From NCBI GenBank assembly GCA_023398105.1, contig JAEWST010000027.1, positions 46,535 to 110,534 of the forward strand: DNA of 64,000 nt. Direction: 5' to 3'. The first letter of the stretch is position 1, and every line of letters starts with the position of its first letter. This DNA comes from Bacillota bacterium (lineage in GTDB: Bacteria; Bacillota; Clostridia; Acetivibrionales; DSM-1351). Of this stretch, positions 1 to 9,142 are shown one piece after another. Position numbers and translations under genes: made by a program. A model generated the notes under the pieces. That model was not told the origin of the DNA. It ran no database searches and saw only the letters and a list, made by a program, of their open reading frames with translations.

Positions 1-1098
1 CGGGTCATAGCTAGGATAACTTGCTAAAGCTAATACATCACCCGTCTTCACATCTAAGGCTACAACTGCACCAGCATATGCATCTTTGTGATTTTGGGAA
101 TTTTTTCTTTGTCTGATAATTGGAATATTTTTTTTGAGAGAATCCATAGCCGCCTTTTGAAGTCGCATATCTATTGTCAGTACAACATCGCTTCCAGGCT
201 TTACAGCCTCCTCACTAATGGTTTTTGTTTTGCCGTTGTCATCAATCTCAATTCTTCTGTAGCCATTACTTCCTCTCAAATATCCTTCAGCTGTAAGCTC
301 TATCCCAGACTTGCCAATAATATCATTCATTCTATAGTCTTCATCAGCATGCTTGATCAAATCATTTTCACTGACATTTCTTACATATCCAATTAAATGA
401 GCTGCATACTCAGCATCAACATATTTTCTGCTAGGTACAGTATCAATCAACGCTCCTGGGAACTCATCAATTCTCTCCTCAACCTCTGCAACCGTAGCAT
501 TACTAATCATTTCTGCAATAACAGGATTTGATGAACTGTAGCCCACTTCAAATCTTAATTTCATAATCTTGTAAGCTTCCTCATCGGAATACTTCTTGTC
601 AATTCTAAATGCAGTTTCCTTTAAGTAATTGAAGACATCTTTTGCAGAAGATTTCTGATTAAATCCCTTAAAAGGATATACCGTTACATTTCTTAAAACT
701 TTGATTCTATCCTCACTTTTAGCTATCGCAGAACCAAATTGGATTGGATTATAGGTCAAGTACTTAGAAAATGAATTTTTGTATGAGTCCCCGTTTTTCT
801 CTAATATTTTAGCTAATTTTAAAAGAATCTCATTTAACTGGTCAGAAGTAGTTCCTGTTGTCATTAGCATCAGAGAAAAGCTATTGGAACTAGTAGCTAT
901 AGGAACACCATATCTGTCAAGAATACTGCCTCTTTCAGCTAAAATTGTACGTGATTTTAAGTTTATCGTCTGAGACTGGTTGAAATAATTTTCACCCTGA
1001 ATTAGCTGAATATTCGCTAATTGATAAACAATTAATGAAAATACCAACACTATAATTATACCAAAAATATTATATCTATCCTTAAAAAATCGTTTCAT
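1..1098 (-). CDS. mrdA: Penicillin-binding protein 2 (class B), N-terminal part, runs off left edge
   Basis: The first 366 codons are visible, reading leftwards from an ATG at 1096-1098 with an AGGGGG-type site about 14 nt upstream. The protein starts with a short cytoplasmic stretch and one membrane anchor (IFGIIIVLVFSLIVYQLANIQ), followed by the class B PBP hallmark RGSILDRYG and the dimerisation domain (IGKSGIELTAE). The window ends just inside the transpeptidase domain (VVALDVKTGDVLALASYPSY), so the SxxK serine is not visible. Class B PBPs of this kind crosslink peptidoglycan of the lateral wall with RodA and MreBCD. Its place right after mreD is the usual one. The choice of PBP2/MrdA over other class B PBPs rests on this context. 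Confidence 0.9.
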   Translation of the reverse strand, partial: MKRFFKDRYNIFGIIIVLVFSLIVYQLANIQLIQGENYFNQSQTINLKSRTILAERGSILDRYGVPIATSSNSFSLMLMTTGTTSDQLNEILLKLAKILEKNGDSYKNSFSKYLTYNPIQFGSAIAKSEDRIKVLRNVTVYPFKGFNQKSSAKDVFNYLKETAFRIDKKYSDEEAYKIMKLRFEVGYSSSNPVIAEMISNATVAEVEERIDEFPGALIDTVPSRKYVDAEYAAHLIGYVRNVSENDLIKHADEDYRMNDIIGKSGIELTAEGYLRGSNGYRRIEIDDNGKTKTISEEAVKPGSDVVLTIDMRLQKAAMDSLKKNIPIIRQRKNSQNHKDAYAGAVVALDVKTGDVLALASYPSYDP

Positions 1099-1222
1099 TT
1101 TATGACTATTCAATCCCCCTATCACTCTCAGATAAAAACAATATGCTATTTATCAATATTGCTTTTGAAGCTATAGTCAACTTATTTTATTTCAACACTC
1201 TAGGATATTGATAAATACCATA

Positions 1223-1735
1223 CTAATATCTGTTTTTCCCTTGACTATATAACCATCTTTTATTAATTTGAACAATAATAAAAAACAAAACCAATCCTAA
1301 AGCACTGTTAAGTATCGCTTCTGGAAATATGATATTTTGAATAGTTGATAAAAAGTCTAAATGTATACCATAAAAATAAGACCCAAAAATTATTGCACTT
1401 TCATATAAAAAAGTTGAAATAAAAGTACATATAACCATAACTAAAAGATTTTCTTTAAAAAACCTTTTGTTAATGTTTCCTAACGCAAAGCCTAACAGCA
1501 TCCCAAGCAATGCTTGAAAGCCCAAGGTTATACCTATTACAGCATCCATACATAGCCCCACTGAAAAACCTACTGCTGCACCATGAATTCTATCTTCTAA
1601 TAGTGCAATACTGACAATTAATATTATCACTATATTAGGTATTACTCCAAAAATGCTTATAAAGTTTAAGAAAGTAACCTGTACACTTACGAAGGTAAAT
1701 ATGAGTATAATGTAAAATATAACTTTATTCCTCAT
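1223..1735 (-). CDS. mreD: Rod shape-determining protein MreD
   Basis: The protein has 170 aa, nearly all hydrophobic, with about five membrane segments. This is normal for MreD, the integral membrane partner of MreC in the elongasome that guides lateral-wall synthesis. Motifs seen are the N-terminal IFGVIPNIVIILIVSIALLE and the conserved GFSVGLCMD region. The start overlaps the mreC stop by 4 nt (ATGA), which indicates translational coupling. The PBP2 gene follows after about 125 bp. MreD is weakly conserved in sequence, so the call rests on hydropathy, size and gene order together. Confidence 0.9.
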   Translation of the reverse strand: MRNKVIFYIILIFTFVSVQVTFLNFISIFGVIPNIVIILIVSIALLEDRIHGAAVGFSVGLCMDAVIGITLGFQALLGMLLGFALGNINKRFFKENLLVMVICTFISTFLYESAIIFGSYFYGIHLDFLSTIQNIIFPEAILNSALGLVLFFIIVQINKRWLYSQGKNRY

Positions 1736-2607
1736 TTATCAGCAATCTCCATTTCTGAAGATATATCTTCGGAAATCTTTTCTGTTGAAATAGTTTTCAG
1801 TATAACAACTTGGCTTAATCTTTTCAAATCAACAGCAGGCTCTACAATAGCATACCTGTCAAGATCACTTTCTCCCTGTCTGACTTCTTTAACTGAACCT
1901 ATAATAATCCCCTTAGGGTAAATACCACCCATACCTGAAGTTTCAATTATATCCCCTTGGGATAAGTCTATATCTGCAGGAATATATTCAATCTTGCAAA
2001 GACCTTCCTTTGAAAGCTTTAAATCTCCCTTAACCACAACAAAATCACCAGTCTTAGATACAATTGCACTAGCTGCACTTCCATCCTCTATTATACTTAT
2101 TATTTTTGAGGAGAAGGGCTGTGCTGCAGAAACCTTGCCAACAAGCCCCTTGCTTGTAATAACTGGCATATTATAATTAATTCCGCTTGTATACCCCTTA
2201 TCCGTCAAAAATACATTGAAAAAGTTGCCAGAGTCTTTAGCTATAATGTTAGCTCCGATAAATTCAAAATCATCTAGGTCTTTTCTCATCTTAAGGACGT
2301 TCTTTAAATCTTCGTTCTCATTTTTAAGCCTTAAGTACTCTGTTCTCTCATTATTGAATTTATCTATGGCTTCATTTAGTCTCTTATTTTCAGCTCTCAG
2401 CCTTTCAACATCATTAAATAAGCCAACACCTTCCTCAATCTGTTGACCTGCATATGAAAATACTTTGCTAACTGAAGTAAATGGTACTGAAATTAAATCC
2501 CCAAACCAATTCACGCTACTGTTTGGATTTATAGACAGTCCAATAAACACTATTAAAATTAGTGTAACAACAATTAAAATTAGTGATTTACCTGTAAATA
2601 ACCTCAA
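1732..2607 (-). CDS. mreC: Rod shape-determining protein MreC
   Basis: The protein has 291 aa. It has a single N-terminal membrane anchor (about residues 7-26), then a coiled coil rich in Leu, Glu, Asn and Lys (about residues 60-108), then the beta-rich MreC core with typical GLVGKVSAAQPFSSKI and ETSGMGGIYPKGIIIGSV segments. MreC is the extracytoplasmic scaffold connecting MreB filaments to the PBP2/RodA synthase. It lies between mreB and mreD, as in most Firmicutes. The 130-bp gap to mreB carries a palindromic repeat (2643-2710), so the operon is interrupted by an inserted repeat but not visibly broken. Confidence 0.95.
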   Translation of the reverse strand: MRLFTGKSLILIVVTLILIVFIGLSINPNSSVNWFGDLISVPFTSVSKVFSYAGQQIEEGVGLFNDVERLRAENKRLNEAIDKFNNERTEYLRLKNENEDLKNVLKMRKDLDDFEFIGANIIAKDSGNFFNVFLTDKGYTSGINYNMPVITSKGLVGKVSAAQPFSSKIISIIEDGSAASAIVSKTGDFVVVKGDLKLSKEGLCKIEYIPADIDLSQGDIIETSGMGGIYPKGIIIGSVKEVRQGESDLDRYAIVEPAVDLKRLSQVVILKTISTEKISEDISSEMEIADK

Positions 2608-2642
2608 GAAACGACTTCACCCCACTAACATGTTATCTATTG

Positions 2643-2710
2643 AGCTTTCGCAGTCTAGTACAAACCATTGTTCATTCTCACGCATTCATAGAATTTTATC
2701 TGCGAAAGCT
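2643..2710. repeat. Family B palindromic element in the mreB-mreC spacer
   Basis: The ends are a perfect 11-bp inverted repeat, AGCTTTCGCAG at 2643-2653 and CTGCGAAAGCT at 2700-2710. The interior (ACAAACCATT, ACGCA, ATAGA, TTTTAT in order) matches the interior of the family B elements near 39480 and 58040. It sits inside what should be one transcription unit, so it will be transcribed and can fold into a long hairpin between mreB and mreC. Confidence 0.7.
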
Positions 2711-2737
2711 GTTTTATCTATAAATCAATAATTACAG

Positions 2738-3760
2738 CTACCTGAGTCTCTTTGGTGAGATTAAAACCTTTTTCAATGTTTCGATTTCATCAAGCACTTT
2801 AGCTGTTCCAAGAGCCACACAGTCTAATGGATTTTCTGCTATTGTAACAGGCATTCCAGTCTCTTGCATAATTAATTTATCAAGCCCATCAAGCAAAGCT
2901 CCTCCACCAGTCAGCATAATACCCTTATCCATAATATCTGAGGCAAGCTCAGGCGGCGTTTTTTCCAAAGTAAACTTAATTGAATCTATTATTGAATTAA
3001 CAGGCTCCTTTAGTGCCTCATTTATCTCAGATGATGTTATCTCAATATTCTTTGGCAAACCTGTAATCAAATCTCTTCCTCTTATTTCCATTCTTTCTTC
3101 TTTTGTCTTTGGGAATGCTCCCCCAATTGTAACCTTAATTTGTTCGGCAGAACGCTCTCCAATCATTAAGCTATACTCTTTTTTTATATAGTGTGAAATA
3201 GCATCATCCAGTTCATCACCAGCTACTCTAAGAGATTTACTTGTTACTATTCCACCCAAAGAAATAACCGCAACCTCACTTGTTCCTCCACCTATATCTA
3301 CAACCATACTTCCCCAAGGCTCTTCAACAGGCAAATTAGCACCTATTGCAGCTGCCATTGGTTCTTCAATCAAATACGCTTCCTTTGCTCCAGCCTGAAG
3401 TGTAGCGTCTTCAACTGCTCTCTTTTCAACCTCTGTAACTCCTGATGGTACACATATTACTACTCTTGGTTTGCTAAAAACCCCATTTGATATAGCCTTT
3501 TTTATAAAATGCTTTATCATGCTCTGAGTAACATCAAAATCAGCGATAACGCCGTCTTTCATTGGTCTAATAGCCACAATACTACCTGGTGTACGCCCAA
3601 TCATCTCTTTTGCAGCCTCTCCTACAGCTAAAACCTCATTAGTTTTTGCATTAATAGCAACAACAGATGGCTCCCTAACTACTATTCCCTTACCCTTAAC
3701 ATGAACTAATGTATTTGCAGTTCCTAAATCTATGCCTATATCTCTTGCTAAAAAACCCAT
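2738..3760 (-). CDS. mreB: Actin-like cell-shape protein MreB
   Basis: The protein has 340 aa, normal for MreB. Actin-fold phosphate and nucleotide motifs are clear: IGIDLGTANTLVHVKG at the N-terminus (phosphate 1), VVDIGGGTSEVAVIS near residue 160 (phosphate 2), EEPMAAAIGANLPV, and IMLTGGGALLDGLD near residue 285 (adenosine motif). MreB forms membrane-associated filaments that orient lateral-wall synthesis. It starts 28 nt after the radC stop with a TCCTCC-complement ribosome binding site (AGGAGG) before the ATG. In species with several paralogues the name could be mbl or mreBH; gene order with mreCD favours mreB. Confidence 0.97.
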   Translation of the reverse strand: MGFLARDIGIDLGTANTLVHVKGKGIVVREPSVVAINAKTNEVLAVGEAAKEMIGRTPGSIVAIRPMKDGVIADFDVTQSMIKHFIKKAISNGVFSKPRVVICVPSGVTEVEKRAVEDATLQAGAKEAYLIEEPMAAAIGANLPVEEPWGSMVVDIGGGTSEVAVISLGGIVTSKSLRVAGDELDDAISHYIKKEYSLMIGERSAEQIKVTIGGAFPKTKEERMEIRGRDLITGLPKNIEITSSEINEALKEPVNSIIDSIKFTLEKTPPELASDIMDKGIMLTGGGALLDGLDKLIMQETGMPVTIAENPLDCVALGTAKVLDEIETLKKVLISPKRLR

Positions 3761-3788
3761 TTATATTTCCTCCTGTGATGACTAATTA

Positions 3789-4478
3789 TTAAAAAATGCA
3801 CTTGTCTTTGAAGCTTATATATTTTCCATCCCCTAATATAATATGATCCAACACTCTTATTCCCAAAATATTGCCACATTCTTCAAGTCTCTGCGTCGTT
3901 TTAATATCTTCTGAACTGGGAGTGGGATCACCACTTGGGTGATTATGAACAAATATAATACTATTACAGCCACATTTAATGGCTTCACAAAACACTTCTC
4001 GTGGATGAACAATTGAGGAATTTAAACTTCCAATTGAAACATCTACAATTTTAATTACTTGATTTTTTGTATCAAGTAAAAGTGCTTTGAATATTTCTTT
4101 CTTTAAATAACGCATTTCTTCCATCAAAAGGGTGTTAACATCTTTAGCACTCTTTATTACATGATGCACTATTCCGTCACTAGTTGCAATCCTTTTAGAC
4201 AATTCTAGTACGGATTTTATTTGAATAGCTTTAACCTTGCCTATTCCTTTTATTTGCATTAGCTGCTCAATCGATAAATTATTCAAGGTTGACAACCTAC
4301 CATCGTGAGACAGCTTTAGCACTAGCTGTGCCAATTCAACTGCAGTAAATGATTTTGTACCTGTCTTAATAATAATAGCTAGTAGCTCCGCATTTGATAA
4401 ATGCTCTGAGCCAACAGCTTCAATCTTTTCATAAGGTCTTTCACATAAAGGAAGTTCTTTTATTTTCAATCTGTCCAT
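3789..4478 (-). CDS. radC: RadC family JAB/MPN metalloprotein
   Basis: The protein has 229 aa. The N-terminal half has a helix-hairpin-helix-like segment (LMQIKGIGKVKAIQIKSVLEL, about residues 70-90). The C-terminal half is the RadC JAB/MPN metalloprotease-like domain with its zinc motif FVHNHPSGDPTPS followed by the conserved D (SEDIKTT). Although called a DNA repair protein historically, the biochemical role of RadC is unsettled. Its position between maf and mreB is the common clostridial and bacillar arrangement. An RBS-like GGGGAAAAAG precedes the ATG. Confidence 0.95.
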   Translation of the reverse strand: MDRLKIKELPLCERPYEKIEAVGSEHLSNAELLAIIIKTGTKSFTAVELAQLVLKLSHDGRLSTLNNLSIEQLMQIKGIGKVKAIQIKSVLELSKRIATSDGIVHHVIKSAKDVNTLLMEEMRYLKKEIFKALLLDTKNQVIKIVDVSIGSLNSSIVHPREVFCEAIKCGCNSIIFVHNHPSGDPTPSSEDIKTTQRLEECGNILGIRVLDHIILGDGKYISFKDKCIF

Positions 4479-4585
4479 CTTTTTCCCCTAATTCAATTAT
4501 ACTAAATATTACAGTTCCAAGCTCAACTTTTTCTTTATAAAGTATACGTTTACGTTACTATACAACAAATACTGACTATAACCTA

Positions 4586-5194
4586 TTATTCATCAAATGC
4601 TGCTTTATTAATATTAATTTTATATCCTAATTCATCTAACATACATGATAATTTATATATAGGCAACCCCATAACATTGAAATAGCACCCATCAATTTTT
4701 TCAACAAGTAATGAGCCAAATCCTTGAATTCCATATGCACCAGCTTTATCAAAAGGTTCTTTTGTTGATATATATTCATTTATAAATTCATCTGACTTAT
4801 CAGATATTTTTACTTTAGTTATTTCATAATCACATACACTTTTATTATCGCTAGTTCTATATAAGCAAAGACCAGTTACAACCTGATGCCATTCACCCTT
4901 GAGGCTAGTTAGCATATTAAATGCATCTCTCTCATCTTTAGGCTTACCAAGCATTTTGTTGTCCTTGAGTACTATTGTATCTGCACCTATAACAATGCAA
5001 TCACAATCATCATCGATTTGACACACAATATCTCTACACTTTTGACTTGCCAAGGACATAGCAACCTGGGAAGGCTCTAGTGTATTGTCTATAACTTCCT
5101 CAATATCAGAAGGTTTCACTTTAAAATTCAGACCTATCTGTGTTAATAATTGCTGTCTTCTAGGAGACGCTGATGCTAAAATAATATCTCTCAC
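4586..5194 (-). CDS. maf: Maf family nucleotide pyrophosphatase
   Basis: The protein has 202 aa, the usual Maf length. It starts with the family signature ILASASPRRQQLL and has the conserved VIGADTIV and GKPKDERDA segments that form the active site. Maf proteins hydrolyse non-canonical or modified nucleoside triphosphates (dTTP/UTP or m7GTP subtypes) to the monophosphate plus pyrophosphate and have been linked to septum formation. The start appears to be GTG (5192-5194) with only a weak GGTGA site upstream. It is the first gene of the maf-radC-mreBCD-PBP2 row. Confidence 0.93.
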   Translation of the reverse strand: MRDIILASASPRRQQLLTQIGLNFKVKPSDIEEVIDNTLEPSQVAMSLASQKCRDIVCQIDDDCDCIVIGADTIVLKDNKMLGKPKDERDAFNMLTSLKGEWHQVVTGLCLYRTSDNKSVCDYEITKVKISDKSDEFINEYISTKEPFDKAGAYGIQGFGSLLVEKIDGCYFNVMGLPIYKLSCMLDELGYKININKAAFDE

Positions 5195-5318
5195 ATTTTC
5201 ACCATACCATTTAAAAGTTTATTTATATACATTCATCAATATCCAAATATAACCTTTACCATTATATATTTTTATAGCTGATATTTCAAACATAAAGTAA
5301 ATTCTTTCATATTTTTAT

Positions 5319-5474
5319 TATAACGCCTAGATTCAAAATGAAATTTTTCGATTGTAGAAAAATTTCATAACATCAGCGGCGTTTCATCGAGGCGGGAGAT
5401 ATTTTCACTGCCTTAAAGCCAAAGCAGCACCCTCCACTTATAGAAGTTTGGAGATATTTTCTTGCCTCGTTATA
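5319..5474 (+). repeat. Family A structured element, copy A1
   Basis: This is a 156-bp element with ends TATAACG and CGTTATA. It shares TATAACGCCTAGATTC and the hairpin GAAATTTTTC/GAAAAATTTC with copies at 55573 and 61592. The middle and the CACTTATAGAAG hairpin are diverged. It sits between the divergent maf and mecA genes. The rest of 5195-5653 holds the mecA promoter candidate and no gene. Confidence 0.8.
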
Positions 5475-5568
5475 TTGTTTGTAAAACAGTAAAATATTAG
5501 TTATGAAAAATATGGCTTAATTAAAATAAATTGCATACTTTTTAATGAATAATTATCAGAAAAACTGC

Positions 5569-5597
5569 TTCTCATTTTGTAAGTTTGGAAGTATAAT
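5569..5597 (+). promoter_or_regulatory. Candidate sigma-A promoter for mecA
   Basis: TTCTCA at 5569-5574 and TATAAT at 5592-5597 are separated by 17 nt, about 55 nt before the mecA ATG. The -10 is perfect, the -35 matches four of six consensus bases. Prediction only. Confidence 0.45.
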
Positions 5598-5653
5598 ATA
5601 ATAATAATTAGTAATTTAGATTTCACAAATAATTTAAGTGAGTTGGTGATTAT

Positions 5654-6274
5654 ATGAGAATTGAAAAAGTTAATGACAACGTATTGAGAGTAACCATAAC
5701 TATTAATGATCTTGAGGAAAGAAATATTGATTTAGGCTCTTTGAATTATAATTCACCAGCAGCTCAGGAGTTATTTTGGGATATGATGGAGAGAGCTGAA
5801 GAGGAATATGGTTTTGCATCACATGATTCTCAACTCATTTTTGAGGCTTCTCCTGAAAATGAAGATGGATTTGTTGTTACAATAACCAAAATAGATTCTG
5901 AAGGTGAGTTTGAATCAATACAGAAGTATATAAAAAGTAAATATAAAAATTCAGATTTAAGACAAAAGAAAAAGAAAAGTAAGGTTTGCTCTGCTTTAAA
6001 GATTTACTGTTTTGAGTCAATAGAAGATTTATGTACATTATCTAAGCGTATTTACACATATTATAAAGGCGAAAGTTCAGTAATTAAGCATAAAAACAGC
6101 TATTATCTTTTGTTAACTGGAAGCTCCGCATCATCTTCACAATCATTAGATATTTTTATGTGTGAATATTCCACACAAATTTTAAATGTTAGTTTCTTTG
6201 AAGGATATCTAAATGAATATGGAGAAAAAATTATTTCTGATAACGCAATACAGACTTTGAGCACATACTTTTGA
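5654..6274 (+). CDS. mecA: MecA-type adaptor protein for ClpC
   Basis: The protein has 206 aa. The N-terminal domain (about residues 1-80) matches MecA: MRIEKVNDNVLRVTI, then an acidic loop, then QELFWDMMERAEEEYGF and ending in VVTITKID. A Lys-rich linker (KKKKSK) leads to a C-terminal domain of about 110 aa with the alternating pattern expected for the ClpC-binding part. In Bacillus MecA delivers ComK and other substrates to ClpCP and stimulates ClpC assembly; the substrate here is unknown. The gene stands alone, divergent from maf, with a hairpin at 6322-6347 after it. Confidence 0.85.
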   Translation: MRIEKVNDNVLRVTITINDLEERNIDLGSLNYNSPAAQELFWDMMERAEEEYGFASHDSQLIFEASPENEDGFVVTITKIDSEGEFESIQKYIKSKYKNSDLRQKKKKSKVCSALKIYCFESIEDLCTLSKRIYTYYKGESSVIKHKNSYYLLLTGSSASSSQSLDIFMCEYSTQILNVSFFEGYLNEYGEKIISDNAIQTLSTYF

Positions 6275-6321
6275 TAAGATATAATAGATTAATTAAAATA
6301 TCACAAGTACTTTGATTTAAC

Positions 6322-6347
6322 CTCAACTGGTCAAAAGACCAGTTGAG
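6322..6347 (+). terminator. Perfect hairpin after mecA
   Basis: CTCAACTGGTC and GACCAGTTGAG form a perfect 11-bp stem with an AAAA loop, about 50 nt after the mecA stop. There is no clear T-run, so it may be a weak terminator or a 3'-end stabiliser. Confidence 0.5.
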
Positions 6348-6431
6348 AACACTAGCTTAATATTAATAATATTTTTAGAAATGCTTTTATTACTTACTAT
6401 TTTTAAACTAGAATATTTATGTAGTCACAGA

Positions 6432-6457
6432 AAGGTTACAGCATAAGCTGTAACCTT
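6432..6457 (-). terminator. Perfect hairpin after the PRC-barrel gene
   Basis: AAGGTTACAGC and GCTGTAACCTT form an 11-bp stem with a 4-nt loop, 6 nt beyond the stop of the minus-strand PRC-barrel gene. A strong T-run is missing on either side. Confidence 0.55.
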
Positions 6458-6462
6458 AATTA

Positions 6463-7251
6463 TTATCTGTTGTTCATAACTAATTCGATTACCTTACTAT
6501 AAGCCTTAGCTATTTCGAAAATCTCATCATCTATTAAAGTATTTTCTTCTATTAAAACACTACCATCCTCATCATAAATGGTTTTTGTAACTGTTTTTCC
6601 ATTTAAATACTCTTTATGTTTCATTTCCATCAAATCTGAAACGGCTTCGGAAGCGATTTCTTCTTCTGAAACCTTGTTATTTACTTGATTAGTATTATTT
6701 TCTAAATTTTTTTTTTCTGTATCCACTTGCTCTACTGAATTACTTATTTGTGCTGCACTATTTAAAAGAGTTGCCTCAACGTCATCTTTAACAACCACAA
6801 GATTTTTACCAAAGGTAACAATGCTATCACGTGGAATAATTCTCACATTCTTTTGTGTAATATCTGCAATAAATTCAAGTCCAATAATCGAGCAATTGTC
6901 GTCTTCATTTACATATATATCTCCAATTTCACCAATTAGACGACCTTTTTTGGTTAATACCTTTGTACCCTTAACCTGAATATTCTTTTGAAGCAAGTCA
7001 ATAGCAGCGGGTATTTTACTAATATCGTTTATAGCATCCTCATTTTCAATTGTTAACGCATACTCACCTATGCCAAGAACATATTCTGTAGGAATGACTT
7101 TGGCACTAAGTATTTGAATACCACTATCAACCACTACATAATCTATTGCTCCTTTTTCAGCATTAATAATTACAGTTTTTACTTTACCAACCTCAGTTCC
7201 ATCTGATATGCTAATTATTGGTAAACCAATTATTTCTTTTGACTTTTTCAT
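6463..7251 (-). CDS. Protein with two PRC-barrel domains
   Basis: The protein has 262 aa. Two PRC-barrel-like domains can be seen, about residues 1-75 (KSKEIIGLPIISISDGTEVGKVKTVII) and 88-165 (QVKGTKVLTKKGRLIGEIGDIYV, ending NVRIIPRDSIVTFGKNLVVV). A polar, Gln/Asn/Glu-rich linker follows, then a C-terminal helix. PRC-barrels occur in RimM and in envelope or sporulation-related small proteins and usually mediate protein or RNA contacts. No signal peptide or membrane segment was seen. It is 46 nt after the membrane TPR gene, with an RBS-like GGGGGT before its ATG, so the two are probably one operon. The function is unknown. Confidence 0.8.
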   Translation of the reverse strand: MKKSKEIIGLPIISISDGTEVGKVKTVIINAEKGAIDYVVVDSGIQILSAKVIPTEYVLGIGEYALTIENEDAINDISKIPAAIDLLQKNIQVKGTKVLTKKGRLIGEIGDIYVNEDDNCSIIGLEFIADITQKNVRIIPRDSIVTFGKNLVVVKDDVEATLLNSAAQISNSVEQVDTEKKNLENNTNQVNNKVSEEEIASEAVSDLMEMKHKEYLNGKTVTKTIYDEDGSVLIEENTLIDDEIFEIAKAYSKVIELVMNNR

Positions 7252-7296
7252 TAAAAAAGTACCCCCTTCAAAATTCCAAGAAAATCGTATTCATAT

Positions 7297-8403
7297 TTAT
7301 GTTAAGCAATTCATAATTTCCTTTTTTACTTCTGGCTTAATGGCATTTCCATATTGAGTAGCTAAAGTTTCTAAAATACTTTTAGCTAATTCGTTTAAGC
7401 CAAGTTGTTTATACAGAGCACAAACATCTAGTACAATCCAAAGTATCATTTCAACATCTGGTTTATGCTGCAACGCCTTCATATAATACTCAATAGCCTC
7501 TTCTTTTTTATTGTTGCCTTTTTTTTGAAGAGCTATAAGAACTAAAGCTTTTGCATCATTCATATCCTCTGCTGAGAATTCATCAAGTTTTGCTTCTGGT
7601 GCTGGGATTTGCGTTTCGCTTTCTGAAATACTGATTTTTGGAATTTCTTCTTTTGGCACATCAGTTTCCACAGTATTGAGTTCTACTGTTTCAGACTGTA
7701 GTATTTCGGTCTCAGAAATTTGTTCTCCCATGTTTTTTTCATTTGAATAGTCTAAAATCTCTTTTTCTTCAGACATATCCCAATTTATTGTTTCTTCATT
7801 TTGTAATTGAACCATATTACAGTCATCCGTATATTCTAAAACTTGATCCTCAATATAGGATTCTTGAGAATAGTCTTGAACTGCATATGTTGCTTCTTTT
7901 ATTGGTTCTTCACATACACATACGTCATCAAAAGCAACTCTGTGTAAATTATTGCCATTCATGACATTTTCATTATTTTCTATTCCCATTGTATCAATTT
8001 TTTGTTCAGTGTCAACTAGTTTTTTAAAGATGTTTTCTGAATAGCCATACTTTATTTTAGTAATTGCATTATCAATAACAACGCAGCAATCTATAGACGC
8101 TAATTTATTAGGTATAGCTAATGAAACTATCAAACTAATTATTAATATAAAAATCAGAAAAATAATCATTACTGCAAGTACAGATATTATAAAAGCGAAG
8201 CTTTTATTTATAAATATACTCTCTTTCAAAAATACAATAACTGTTTTAAAAACTGGCAAAAACGTAAATCCTAAAATAATAGAACCAAGTGAAATTGAAA
8301 TCAATATTCCCAAATTTAATTCTTTTGCCCTGTACAGCAAATAGAAAGCGACTAGCGAGGTGACTATGATAATCAAAGTCGTAATTTCAGTGTAATAATC
8401 CAT
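7297..8403 (-). CDS. Membrane protein with acidic linker and C-terminal TPR-like region
   Basis: The protein has 368 aa with the ATG at 8401-8403; an in-frame GTG four codons upstream lies inside the GGAGGAG ribosome binding site and is rejected. Three hydrophobic segments lie in the first 100 residues (TTLIIIVTSLVAFYLLY, LGILISISLGSIILGF and a long Ile/Leu run near 70-95). A strongly acidic Glu/Thr/Ser/Gln stretch follows (about 110-270). The C-terminus (about 280-365) has TPR-like helices (ALVLIALQKKGNNKKEEAIE, then LNELAKSILETLATQYG). It looks like a membrane-anchored scaffold. No specific family is recognised. It is probably co-transcribed with the PRC-barrel gene. Confidence 0.75.
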   Translation of the reverse strand: MDYYTEITTLIIIVTSLVAFYLLYRAKELNLGILISISLGSIILGFTFLPVFKTVIVFLKESIFINKSFAFIISVLAVMIIFLIFILIISLIVSLAIPNKLASIDCCVVIDNAITKIKYGYSENIFKKLVDTEQKIDTMGIENNENVMNGNNLHRVAFDDVCVCEEPIKEATYAVQDYSQESYIEDQVLEYTDDCNMVQLQNEETINWDMSEEKEILDYSNEKNMGEQISETEILQSETVELNTVETDVPKEEIPKISISESETQIPAPEAKLDEFSAEDMNDAKALVLIALQKKGNNKKEEAIEYYMKALQHKPDVEMILWIVLDVCALYKQLGLNELAKSILETLATQYGNAIKPEVKKEIMNCLT

Positions 8404-9142
8404 AAGCTCCTCCACATTAGTATATCTATATATCTTTTTTTGTAAAAACTATCTGACTAATTTAAGTATATTCGTGATACTGCAACAAAATTCCTGCTTA
8501 TTTATTTGATTTTATCAAAAGGCAGTAGCTTTCGCTATATAATTTTATTTTATCACTTTATTTTATTGTTTGCACCTTAAATGAAAACATTTTATTTGGT
8601 AAATTAGAGTAATTAATAATTTTTCACCATTTATTTACATTATTTAAATTTATTTACACTTAAACCTTCAAATGTTCTGTAATGTTAAAGTTAATTACTC
8701 AAACTTCGAAAATAGAAACTATTGGTGCGGTAGAATTATTAATGGCTTGTTGCACTACCACTCCTACAATTTTCAACTGAGAAGTCAAACTAATAACCTA
8801 AAATGACAAAAAGCCTATTGGCTACACCTCAAAACACTTTAAATTTGGAGGGAATATTTGCAGACTTCACAGCCAAAAGCTTCTTATATTTTTAGGCTAA
8901 TATAAAATGGTATAAATAACAAATTAAATAAGAGAGTTCTTAGAATAAATACTTATCGCTTCTTGGAACCCTCCATAAATATTCCATATATAGGAATCTA
9001 TTTTTGTGGATTTTTTGGTATATACACTTAGAATATAAATGCTTTTGTAACACACATAAATATATAAATTCCTATATTTGAAATTAAAATACTAAAATTT
9101 AGTACACCCTATTACATTATACATTTAATATCAAAAACTATA
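8404..9142. other. 739-bp gene-free region with palindromic repeats
   Basis: No credible coding frame is present. It holds a family B element (8694-8795) and an inverted repeat ATATAGGAAT/ATTCCTATAT (about 8988-8998 and 9067-9078) enclosing AT-rich sequence. A small hairpin AGCCTATTGGCT lies near 8813. The upstream signals of the TPR gene and the 3' end of the dehydrogenase gene must also lie here, but no convincing promoter or terminator was identified. Confidence 0.6.
8694..8795. repeat. Family B palindromic element
   Basis: The left part reads ACTCAAACTTCG, then ATTGGTGCGGTAGAATTATT and AATGGCTTGTTGC. The same order occurs at 42192-42252 with few changes. The right part TCAACTGAGAAG resembles TCAACTGCGAAG at the right end of the copy at 16360-16519. 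The boundaries are approximate. Confidence 0.6.
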
